Source of the DNA: Psychrobacillus psychrodurans
GTDB taxonomy: Bacteria > Bacillota > Bacilli > Bacillales_A > Planococcaceae
DNA: 64,000 nt
Assembly: GCF_027563345.1 (NCBI RefSeq)
Contig: NZ_JAMKBK010000002.1
Direction: 5' to 3' (one strand)
The translations under genes were made by a program, and so were the position numbers. Below are positions 25,012 through 32,344 of this stretch, piece by piece (the first letter of the stretch is position 1; every line of letters begins with the position of its first letter). The notes beneath the pieces were generated by a model. It worked only from the letters and a program-made list of their open reading frames with translations. It did no database searches and had not been told where the DNA came from.

Positions 25012-26472
25012 ATTTATCCGTTAAATGAACTTTTAAAAGGATTAACATATAGTGTAATTGGTGACTTTTCAATATGTCGGATGAGCAAGATTGTTAATTT
25101 CTCAAAGCAGATTAAAGAAGGCGATATATTTATTTGTGAACGAAATAGTCGTCGTATTATAGATGAAGCGATTCATCTGGGCGCAGTTGCAGTAATATCA
25201 GAAGTTTTTCTAGCAGACTGCTGCGTTCCTCAGATTATTATTCCTTCTGATATGGAACGATTTAAGCAGAGAATTTGCGAAAAAACCTATGAACTGTATG
25301 GGAAAAAAGTGAAGACAGTAGCGATTACAGGAACAAATGGTAAAACGACAGTCGCTTTTTTCATAGGTCAATTACTTATGCAACAAAGGAAATCGGTTTG
25401 TGTAATCGGGACATTAGGTGTGTTTATCAACGGAAAGCAGTTGAAACAAAATTTCCGCAATAATACAACACTACCATTCTATGATTTTATACAAATTGTA
25501 CATTATTGCTATGAGCATTCTGTCGAATTCATCATTTTAGAAGCATCTTCGCAAGGATTATTGGACAATCGCTTAGGGAGGTATCCGATAGACGTAGGAG
25601 TATTTTTGAATATTGGTAAAGATCATCTTGAATTCCATGGGGGAATGGTTCCGTATAAAAAGTCAAAAGAATTACTCGTACCACTATGTACCACATTAGT
25701 AGTAAATGCAGATGATGACTGGTGTAGAACAGTTGCTCAAAATTCTTTTTTACCTATAATAAGCTTCGGTGTCGATGCTCGTAATACTGTTACTTTTCAA
25801 CAAAAAAACGACAATGAAGATGAAATAACGTATCAATTTTATGTGAAAAATGAAGAAATAGAAGTGAAAATGAAGAACAGTGGATTTTATAATGGGATGA
25901 ATCTCGCCGCTGCACTTGCTTCTTTATGGGCTTTGAAGGTTCCACTTCATAATGTAAAACCTCTTATGCTTCCAAACGGAAGATTTCAGCATGTAGATAA
26001 TAATAAAGGGATTAAAGTGCTAATCGACTACGCGCATACACCAGATGCTTTGGAAGCTTGCCTTTCAACTATTAATGCTTTTGCTAAAAATAATATATAC
26101 GTTGTATTTGGATGTGGAGGAAATAGAGATAAGAAAAAACGAAACGAGATGGGAAAAGTAGCAACAACTTTTGCAACACAATCAATAATAACCTCCGATA
26201 ATCCACGAGATGAAAACCCAACAGATATTATAAAAGAAATTGTAAGGGGATTGGATAAAAAGAAATATCATATAGAACCTGACCGAAAGCAGGCCATTAT
26301 TTATGCACTACAAATAGCAAAAGAAGGAGATGTTGTATTAATAGCAGGAAAGGGACATGAACAAGAGCAAATTTTACATGACCTCGTAGTCCCTTTTTCT
26401 GATCGTGATGTAGTTAGTTCTTATTTTGAAGAAGTAGGAGGATTAATTACAAAAAATGATCCTGTCGCATAA
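25012..26472 (+). CDS. MurE-like UDP-MurNAc-tripeptide synthetase paralogue
   Basis: About 486 residues with Mur ligase architecture: ITGTNGKTT ATP loop, EASSQGL, NIGKDHLEFHGG with the downstream Lys for carbamylation, DYAHTPDALE, GCGGNRDKKKR, and TSDNPRDENP, whose DNPR tetrad marks meso-DAP-adding MurE. Departures from housekeeping MurE: no DSR near residue 30, NTTLP for NTTPE, SSQ for SSH. No ATG/GTG/TTG lies near the N terminus; AGGGAG at 24997 is 9 nt before ATT 25012, giving MYPLNELLKGL, as in MurE. An upstream TTG would overlap the aspartokinase gene. The 3' end overlaps the convergent thioesterase gene by 52 bp. Confidence 0.75.
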   Translation: MYPLNELLKGLTYSVIGDFSICRMSKIVNFSKQIKEGDIFICERNSRRIIDEAIHLGAVAVISEVFLADCCVPQIIIPSDMERFKQRICEKTYELYGKKVKTVAITGTNGKTTVAFFIGQLLMQQRKSVCVIGTLGVFINGKQLKQNFRNNTTLPFYDFIQIVHYCYEHSVEFIILEASSQGLLDNRLGRYPIDVGVFLNIGKDHLEFHGGMVPYKKSKELLVPLCTTLVVNADDDWCRTVAQNSFLPIISFGVDARNTVTFQQKNDNEDEITYQFYVKNEEIEVKMKNSGFYNGMNLAAALASLWALKVPLHNVKPLMLPNGRFQHVDNNKGIKVLIDYAHTPDALEACLSTINAFAKNNIYVVFGCGGNRDKKKRNEMGKVATTFATQSIITSDNPRDENPTDIIKEIVRGLDKKKYHIEPDRKQAIIYALQIAKEGDVVLIAGKGHEQEQILHDLVVPFSDRDVVSSYFEEVGGLITKNDPVA

Positions 26473-26918
26473 GCAATTTTTCTTCCGTCAGGCTGTGTTA
26501 CGGTGCATTCCATCACTATTGTTTGACGACCTTTATGTAAGTATTTAGCGGTTGCTATTAAGGTTTTTTCCGTTGAAGATTTAACATAGTGAATTGTCAT
26601 ATTCGTTGTAACTGCACCTTTTCCTTCTGGGTGTAAATCCTTGTTAATTAAAAATCCCATTGCATTATCAGAAAGTGTAGCGATAATACCGCCATGAGGC
26701 ATATTAAAACTATTATATGTGATTGGAGTTATTGGCATTGTGACAATACATTGATCTTGCTCATACTGAGTATCCATTTGAAATACGGCATTTAAGTATG
26801 TAGGGGCATGGTTTTGCTGCTTTTGTTGAATCGCATTTAGAAAATCATTTATTAAGCTTAGTTCTTGTTCAGATGACTGTTCTGCTACTTTTTCAAATAA
26901 ATTTTGTAGTTTGTTCAT
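26421..26918 (-). CDS. PaaI-type hotdog-fold thioesterase
   Basis: 165 residues. The hotdog core is at about 65-160 with NSFNMPHGGIIATLSDNAMGFL (the HGG and Asp of PaaI-type thioesterases), TTNMTIHYVKSS and ATAKYLHKGRQTIVMECTV. Such enzymes hydrolyse acyl-CoA thioesters; the substrate is unknown. The N-terminal 50 residues are helical and extra to the core. Its C-terminal codons overlap the 3' end of the MurE-like gene by 52 bp in the opposite direction. Confidence 0.82.
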   Translation of the reverse strand: MNKLQNLFEKVAEQSSEQELSLINDFLNAIQQKQQNHAPTYLNAVFQMDTQYEQDQCIVTMPITPITYNSFNMPHGGIIATLSDNAMGFLINKDLHPEGKGAVTTNMTIHYVKSSTEKTLIATAKYLHKGRQTIVMECTVTQPDGRKIAYATGSFFVINPPTSSK

Positions 26919-27001
26919 TATTTTCTCCTAACAAAAAGTTAATAGTTTGGCATTTGTTTTTACTTTTCTGGTATGATTAACTCAGATTGGAGGTTAATCA
27001 A

Positions 27002-27451
27002 ATGATTATGACTAACGAATGGGTCGATATAATGGACCAGTCGGATATATTATGTACTATGATTCTTTCCTCTGAGCAATTTTACCAATACTTAGATGCA
27101 CATCGTGCTGTATATACAGATATATCTTTAGTAAGTGAGGTTAATAGCTTCACTAGACTAAAAGAGCAATACGAAGAGGTTCAACGTTTCGGGAAATACC
27201 ATCCTGATTATTCGAAGGTTATGAAAGATATTCGTGTAACTAAACGAAAATTGGATATGGTAGATGCAGTGGCGCACTTGAAAGTCGCTGAGAACGAATT
27301 GCAGGACTTACTGGACGAAGTGAGTTTGTTAATTGGTAAATCTGTTTCAGAAGGCGTTAAGGTTCCTGTAAGTAATCCATTTTTCGCTTCCTCGGGCTCT
27401 AGCTGCGGAAGTGGATGCGGAACAGGCGGATCTTGTTCTTGTTCTGCCTAA
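27002..27451 (+). CDS. ricF: RicF (YlbF), subunit of the Ric/Y-complex
   Basis: 149 residues of the YlbF/YmcA family: FTRLKEQYEEVQRFGKYHPDYSKV, then VAHLKVAENELQDLLDEVSLLIG and a Cys/Gly-rich tail with CGSGCGTGG and SCSCSA. RicF joins RicA and RicT in a complex that carries [4Fe-4S] clusters and promotes RNase Y processing, competence, biofilm and sporulation; the tail cysteines are cluster ligands in B. subtilis. ATG 27002 follows GGAGGT by 7 nt. B. subtilis has ylbD-ylbE before it; these are absent here. Confidence 0.92.
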   Translation: MIMTNEWVDIMDQSDILCTMILSSEQFYQYLDAHRAVYTDISLVSEVNSFTRLKEQYEEVQRFGKYHPDYSKVMKDIRVTKRKLDMVDAVAHLKVAENELQDLLDEVSLLIGKSVSEGVKVPVSNPFFASSGSSCGSGCGTGGSCSCSA

Positions 27452-27469
27452 CGTTATTAGTAAAATGTA

Positions 27470-27502
27470 GATGTGTGCAGAAAATGCACACATCTTTTTT
27501 TT
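27470..27502 (+). terminator. Intrinsic terminator after ricF
   Basis: 10-bp stem GATGTGTGCA / TGCACACATC, GAAAA loop, eight Ts. Confidence 0.9.
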
Positions 27503-27539
27503 GAAATATACAGAACTTTTATGAATGAATAATACTACT

Positions 27540-27673
27540 GATTTCCGTTTCAGGTGGACGCTTTCCGCGGGCGAGGCCGAGCCTCCTCGTTCTCTTTGCG
27601 ACGAGCTTTGCGCAGAAGCAAGCGAAGCGGCTGAAGCCGTGCCCAAGGAAAGCGTCCGCTCGGAGCGGAAATC
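27540..27673. repeat. M1 repeat, copy C: long GC-rich palindrome
   Basis: Left arm GATTTCCG...GGACGCTTTCCGCGGGC (27540-27572) is answered by a right arm GCCCAAGGAAAGCGTCC...CGGAAATC (27641-27673). The left half is the M1 sequence; the right half is the same sequence inverted, so this copy folds into a hairpin of about 134 nt. It lies between the convergent ends of ricF and the phosphodiesterase gene and is far more GC-rich than its surroundings. Confidence 0.8.
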
Positions 27674-27727
27674 AACGTTGCCTGTATTCTACTTATAATG
27701 CTGCTCTCGCTTCTTCTCATTTAGTTA

Positions 27728-28630
27728 CTAATCTAGCTTCAGCACTTCCATCGCTAAATCTGGTCTGTCGGTAATTATTCCCTTTGCACCATTGCTGATT
27801 AGTTTTTTCATCATTTCTGGATCATCAATTGTCCAATAGTGAACTGGGATATTTAATGAATTTAAAAATTTTATAAAACCTGGATTATCCAGTGGGAATA
27901 AATTTGATCTTACTGGAATTTGAAAGACATCGGCCTTTGGATGATATAAATGTTTAAATTGACTCGTGTATGCTGTATACGCTTTTTTTACTTCCTTTTC
28001 GCTTGCACCTAGTGCAACCGAATTTTGTGCATATAAGTTAAAACGATCTAGTTGGTCATCATAAAAACTAGCGACCACGACACGATCTAATGCTTGATGC
28101 TCCTCTAAAAGTCTCCAAAGTTTGGAAGGCATTAAACTTCCTTCATAAGTTTGAGGAGCATCCTTCATATCCATGTTGATCAGCATCTGTGGATATGAAT
28201 TTAGTAATTCCCCTAAGGTTATAATCTGTTCGCCACAGTTTTTAAAGGAAGGGGCTCCTTCAACATCCAAAAAGTGATGTCCAAGATCTGCTTCTTTTAA
28301 TTCAGCTAATGTATAGTCGGATACTTTTCCAGCAAAGTTAGTTACTCTGTTTAGTTCTTCATCATGAAATACAATTATCTCTTCATCTTTTGTTAGTCTT
28401 ATATCTATTTCAAAACCATGGACCCCAAGTTTTGCAGCTTGTTCGAATGCAGAAGGAGAACATTCTGGGGCAAGTGCTGATCCTCCGCGATGTGCCAATA
28501 TAATAGGTTGTTCATATTCCAATGCTTTTTTAGGTGGTCGACTTTGCGGTTTGGAAAGTGCTTTAGTACTAGCCCAAGCTGCACCTGCTGCGGCTGCAAG
28601 TGCGAAAGCAACATTTGACTTTTTACCCAT
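27728..28630 (-). CDS. Glycerophosphodiester phosphodiesterase
   Basis: 300 residues. A short N-terminal hydrophobic segment (NVAFALAAAAGAAWAST) may be a membrane anchor or uncleaved signal; the GDPD TIM barrel follows with LAHRGGSALAPE, FEIDIRLTKDEEIIVFHDEELNR and a C-terminal HYWTIDDPEMM / GIITDRPDLA. The catalytic His pair, Glu and Asp of the family are present. It hydrolyses glycerophosphodiesters to glycerol-3-phosphate and alcohol, probably from lipid or teichoic acid turnover. AAGGAGG precedes the ATG. It interrupts the usual ylbF-ylbG adjacency. Confidence 0.9.
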   Translation of the reverse strand: MGKKSNVAFALAAAAGAAWASTKALSKPQSRPPKKALEYEQPIILAHRGGSALAPECSPSAFEQAAKLGVHGFEIDIRLTKDEEIIVFHDEELNRVTNFAGKVSDYTLAELKEADLGHHFLDVEGAPSFKNCGEQIITLGELLNSYPQMLINMDMKDAPQTYEGSLMPSKLWRLLEEHQALDRVVVASFYDDQLDRFNLYAQNSVALGASEKEVKKAYTAYTSQFKHLYHPKADVFQIPVRSNLFPLDNPGFIKFLNSLNIPVHYWTIDDPEMMKKLISNGAKGIITDRPDLAMEVLKLD

Positions 28631-28823
28631 AAATCAATTCCTCCTTAGAGTGAAATGTATTTAATAAAAATATTACTTGTTTCTATGAATTATCCAGTAT
28701 GAATTTCATTTACCAAGGGCATTTTCTTATTATATCCAAAGTACATAAAACTGTCAGCTAGTTGTTGTTGCTATCAAATTCCTCCATATGTTATTCTTGA
28801 GAGGAAGAAATGAGGGGAAAAGT

Positions 28824-29096
28824 ATGACAGAAAGACAAGGACTAATTGTCTATGTGCATCATTTAAAACAAGCTAAATCCTTGCGGAAGTTTGGTCACGT
28901 TCATTATATTTCAAAAAGACAAAAATATGTCGTATTATATTGCGATCAAGATCAAATTGATGCTGCTAAGCAAAAGATGAACAAATTGCCTTATGTTAAG
29001 GAAATTTTAGAGTCATATAGACCATTTTTGAAAACTGAATTTGAAAATAGTAAACCAGATAAAGCGAAAGAATACGATTATAAAATCGGACTATAA
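28824..29096 (+). CDS. ylbG: YlbG (UPF0298) family protein
   Basis: 90 residues matching YlbG: RQGLIVYVHHLKQAKSLRKFGHVHYISKRQKYVVLY and KLPYVKEILESYRPFLKTEFE. It is a small cytosolic protein of unknown function, conserved beside ricF. ATG 28824 lies 7 nt after GAGGGG; an upstream in-frame start at 28788 would add residues absent from the family. Convergent with the next gene after 6 nt. Confidence 0.85.
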   Translation: MTERQGLIVYVHHLKQAKSLRKFGHVHYISKRQKYVVLYCDQDQIDAAKQKMNKLPYVKEILESYRPFLKTEFENSKPDKAKEYDYKIGL

Positions 29097-29102
29097 CTAA
29101 GC

Positions 29103-29489
29103 CTACTGTAACGGTGGTATTAAATGATTTAAACGTAAAATACCAATTATATACTGATAATATAAATTTACATCCACATAGATGGAAGAGTGTTTGATGT
29201 CGACTTTAATGGGTTCGATTGATAACTCAGCCAAAGCTTCCTTAAATGTAGTGAGTCTTTTTGATTCTTGTTGCGTTTCAACTATACCCTCTCGACATAT
29301 ATATATGGGAAAAAAGTTTGCAGTATTTACTGGTTTTAGAGCGATTGCGATAGAAAAGTATCTTATATTGTCTTTAGTTGAAGAAAAAATAAATGCTTGG
29401 TGTATACGATCTTTGTTTACTCTTGCAAGTTCACAGAGTTCGTAAATATCTCCATAACCTTCGCCTAGTTCTATAAAACGTTGAATCAA
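29103..29489 (-). CDS. Conserved Bacillaceae protein of unknown function
   Basis: 128 residues opening IQRFIELGEGYGDIYELCEL and ending YYQYIIGILRLNHLIPPLQ. I recognise this beginning and end as a conserved uncharacterised Bacillaceae family, sometimes mislabelled as methylthioribose kinase, with no kinase motif visible. It starts at TTG 29489, 7 nt after AAAGGAAG. It sits between ylbG and rsmD and is divergent from the next gene. Confidence 0.6.
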   Translation of the reverse strand: MIQRFIELGEGYGDIYELCELARVNKDRIHQAFIFSSTKDNIRYFSIAIALKPVNTANFFPIYICREGIVETQQESKRLTTFKEALAELSIEPIKVDIKHSSIYVDVNLYYQYIIGILRLNHLIPPLQ

Positions 29490-29542
29490 TTGATAACACT
29501 TCCTTTCTTATATATCTTACCACTTTGTTGGAGGACAATTCT

Positions 29543-30961
29543 ATGAAATTTGTTTTAAGTTTTTTATGTCTATTCCTTATTGTTTCTAATAGTGTTCTAC
29601 TTTTGTTTCAATACGATGCATACTCATCCGAGTTAGAAGAGAATGGACAAGTATTTTTTTATGAGCAGGATGTGGAGATGAAAGTAAAGAATGACAAGAT
29701 TGTTATTAAACAACATTTTAACAATATCCCAAAGGAAGAAGTTGCTTTATCGTGGCCGATTATAAGCGAGAATAGAAGCTGTGATTTAGATACAAGTGAT
29801 AGTTGTAACCGTTTGTCCGAAGATATGACTACATTTAAAGTAGGGGAAAACTCTAAGCAGAGTATTTCTTATGAAATTCCCTTAGTGGAAGGGTTAAAGG
29901 ATGGACAAATGATCCAAAACTTCCTAGTTAAACTAGAAACAGGGGATGTCTCGCTCACATCACTTGATATTACCGATGAGTTGAAAAGAGGTGGTATGTG
30001 GGTATCTGGATTGCCTTTAATCGGTACAACCTCATTGGAACTGATTGATTATACACTTTCTTTTGGTGCGGGTGATGTGCAAGAATTATATTGGCAGCAG
30101 GAGGTATTACCTGTTCAATATGAAGATGATTACTTCACAGTTTATGCTTCCAACACTTTACCGGATGAAGTCACTGACATAATAGGGGAGTTAGATTCAA
30201 CTAATGATGAGCATTTAGCAATATTATTTGAGGAAAATAAAAATAATATTGATGCCACTCGAATTGCATTTATACAACAAGGGGATATAGCTTCTATACA
30301 ACAAGAGCTTATCATCAAGAATATACAAGCTCAATACGGTTTAGCTCAAGATAATCAGATGATTGCAGAGGTTTTAAGTAACTTTTTGCTTGAAATACCT
30401 GTCGGTTCAGCGAAGTCCATTTGGATGTATGAAACGATAAATAACTATCTAACATCCGATCAACGAGCAGAATTTCAAACAGCTTTGTTAAATAATAAAA
30501 ATACAACAGCAGCAGAATTTGATAAAATATTGACAGATATTATCGATTTAAAGACTTCTTTTTTTGTAATGAATGAACAATCAGGGGCAGAAAATTTCCC
30601 ATTACTATTTGAAGATCCTAGACCTGTATATATAAATGAGCAACAGCAAGAAGAGATGAAAGTTCTATTCAAGGATGGCAAGGTTTTATACGCTGCAGAA
30701 CAATTATTAACTTCTTTGGGTTATACTCTTAAAGACACGGACAAAGGCTTATATGTTCAAAATGCAACTAGAGCATTTCGTTTTCCGATTAAAGAACCAT
30801 TCTATGTATTAAATAATAAAAGATATGATGCGTTATCGGAACCATTTGAGGTTATTGCATCACAATTATATATTGAAGAAGCGTGGATGATACGTTTGTT
30901 TTTATTGAATATTGAAAAACAAGATAAACGTATTAATATTACACAATCCGCACTATTTTAG
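29543..30961 (+). CDS. Exported or membrane-anchored protein of unknown function
   Basis: 472 residues. The N-terminal FVLSFLCLFLIVSNSVLLLF segment is a signal anchor; the rest is acidic and extracytoplasmic, with beta-rich parts, a helical middle (about 215-355), and a final section (FKDGKVLYAAEQLLTSLGYTL, then FYVLNNKRYDALSEPFEVIA) that resembles the stalk-like repeats of copper-amine-oxidase N-terminal domains. Two Cys at about residues 86 and 92 could form a disulphide. ATG 29543 follows TTGGAGG. It lies 15 nt upstream of rsmD, so it is probably the first gene of that operon. No function can be assigned. Confidence 0.6.
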   Translation: MKFVLSFLCLFLIVSNSVLLLFQYDAYSSELEENGQVFFYEQDVEMKVKNDKIVIKQHFNNIPKEEVALSWPIISENRSCDLDTSDSCNRLSEDMTTFKVGENSKQSISYEIPLVEGLKDGQMIQNFLVKLETGDVSLTSLDITDELKRGGMWVSGLPLIGTTSLELIDYTLSFGAGDVQELYWQQEVLPVQYEDDYFTVYASNTLPDEVTDIIGELDSTNDEHLAILFEENKNNIDATRIAFIQQGDIASIQQELIIKNIQAQYGLAQDNQMIAEVLSNFLLEIPVGSAKSIWMYETINNYLTSDQRAEFQTALLNNKNTTAAEFDKILTDIIDLKTSFFVMNEQSGAENFPLLFEDPRPVYINEQQQEEMKVLFKDGKVLYAAEQLLTSLGYTLKDTDKGLYVQNATRAFRFPIKEPFYVLNNKRYDALSEPFEVIASQLYIEEAWMIRLFLLNIEKQDKRINITQSALF

Positions 30962-30976
30962 GATTGGAGTTTAGAG

Positions 30977-31543
30977 ATGAGAGTTATATCAGGTGCGAAT
31001 AAAGGGCTGCCATTAAAAGCGGTCCCTGGGATGAATACAAGACCTACAACAGATAAAGTAAAAGAGTCCTTATTTAATATGATTGGTCCATACTTTGACG
31101 GTGGTATAGCTGTTGACTTATTTGCCGGTAGTGGTAATTTAGGGATTGAATCCTTGAGCAGAGGTATCGATAAATGTATCTTTATCGAAAAAGACCCAAA
31201 AGCTATACAAACCATTAAAGAAAATTTGATGAAGTGTCGTCTAGAGGATTCAGGTGAAATTTTCAAAGCAGATGCCATAAGAGCAGTGAAAGCTTTAGAG
31301 AAAAGAGAACTTAAAATTGACCTATTATTTGTAGATCCTCCATATAACAAAGTAATGTATTATGAATTAGTTCAAACACTAGTAGACAAAGGATGTATGA
31401 GTGAAACTGCAATTATTGTTTGTGAACATGAGAAAAATGTCGTTCTTGAAAAATCCTACGGTGACTTTGAATTAGTGAAAAAGGAGATTTACGGTGGAAC
31501 GGTTATCTCTATTTATCGTTACCTTAAAGAGGAGGGGAATTAA
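30977..31543 (+). CDS. rsmD: 16S rRNA (guanine966-N2)-methyltransferase RsmD
   Basis: 188 residues with a Rossmann SAM fold: RVISGANKGLPLKA at the start, VDLFAGSGNLGIESLSRG (motif I) and the catalytic LLFVDPPYN (DPPY). It methylates G966 of 16S rRNA. B. subtilis ylbH is the equivalent and also precedes coaD. The downstream coaD TTG start lies 1 nt past the stop codon. Confidence 0.93.
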   Translation: MRVISGANKGLPLKAVPGMNTRPTTDKVKESLFNMIGPYFDGGIAVDLFAGSGNLGIESLSRGIDKCIFIEKDPKAIQTIKENLMKCRLEDSGEIFKADAIRAVKALEKRELKIDLLFVDPPYNKVMYYELVQTLVDKGCMSETAIIVCEHEKNVVLEKSYGDFELVKKEIYGGTVISIYRYLKEEGN

Positions 31544-31544
31544 A

Positions 31545-32030
31545 TTGGGGAAAATAGCTGTAGTACCAGGAACATTTGATCCGATTACTAATGGTCATTT
31601 AGATATTATTAATCGTGGGGCATCCGTGTTTGGAGAAGTTTTTGTAGTTGTTTTGAATAACTCTTCTAAAAATCCGCTTTTCTCAGTAGAGGAGAGAATG
31701 CAATTAATCATAGATGCTACTTCACATTTACCAAATGTCAAAGTTCAAACATTTTCCGGATTATTGATAGATTACGCTGAAAGTGTGAATGCGAGCGCTA
31801 TTATTCGTGGTTTACGTGCGGTCTCTGATTTTGAGTATGAAATGCAAATTACTTCTATGAATCGTGTTCTAAATGATAAAATCGAAACATTTTTTATTAT
31901 GACTAAAAATCAGTATTCTTTCCTTAGCTCAAGTATAGTGAAAGAAGTGGCAAGGTACGGCGGTAAAATAGATGAACTTGTGCCATCTCATGTCGAAGAA
32001 GCTTTAAAAGTAAAATACAATACATATTAA
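31545..32030 (+). CDS. coaD: Phosphopantetheine adenylyltransferase
   Basis: 161 residues, exactly the usual length. Nucleotidyltransferase signature PGTFDPITNGHLDII, active-site segment AIIRGLRAVSDFEYE and the C-terminal YSFLSSSIVKEVARYGG. It makes dephospho-CoA from 4'-phosphopantetheine and ATP, the fourth step of CoA synthesis. TTG 31545 follows GAGGAGGGG by about 8 nt; the longer in-frame reading from 31494 lies within rsmD. Confidence 0.95.
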   Translation: MGKIAVVPGTFDPITNGHLDIINRGASVFGEVFVVVLNNSSKNPLFSVEERMQLIIDATSHLPNVKVQTFSGLLIDYAESVNASAIIRGLRAVSDFEYEMQITSMNRVLNDKIETFFIMTKNQYSFLSSSIVKEVARYGGKIDELVPSHVEEALKVKYNTY

Positions 32031-32035
32031 AAACT

Positions 32036-32068
32036 AGAGAACCTTGCTATTATGCAAGGTTCTTTTTT
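32036..32068 (+). terminator. Intrinsic terminator after coaD
   Basis: 10-bp stem AGAACCTTGC / GCAAGGTTCT, 6-nt loop, T-run. Confidence 0.88.
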
Positions 32069-32137
32069 GAAGATAAGTATAAAAAAATGTAGCATAATCA
32101 TGGGGTTCTTGATATTTAAACAAATGAATAACCGCTA

Positions 32138-32335
32138 TTATTTCTGCTTCAGACGGACGCTAAAAGCCTTAAGATTACCGAAAGAAAGAGAGTCTAGTAG
32201 TGACATAAATCATGATCAGAATTTCCAAAAAATCATCAGTAATAATATAGCGAGGAGTCTGTTCAAAGCACTTCGGAAACGTTAGCAACTAAAGTTAGGA
32301 CATCAATTTTGCCCGGTTATATTATTTTTGTAACA
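32138..32335 (+). repeat. Repeat island D: fragment of M1 fused to degraded M3
   Basis: CCGCTATTATTTCTGCTTCAGACGGACGC (M1 5' end, to 32160) runs straight into AAGCCTTAAGATTACCG and later AAAGCACTTCGGAAACGTTAG, both M3 landmarks. The variable hairpin is lost and the terminal hairpin is weak. The leader ATAAGTATAAAAA at 32073 follows the coaD terminator. The island ends 9 nt before the ylbJ stop codon; the 314-nt gap holds no gene. Confidence 0.6.
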
Positions 32336-32344
32336 AAGGAAGAA

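Noticed and set aside
27347..27646. 99-codon minus-strand frame over the ricF end and M1 palindrome
   Set aside because: It is a shadow of ricF and the GC-rich repeat; composition is Ala/Ser/Arg-rich by virtue of GC content and there is no RBS.
32052..32285. 77-codon frame in the gap between coaD and ylbJ
   Set aside because: It runs over the coaD terminator and repeat fragments; no start signal or recognisable protein.
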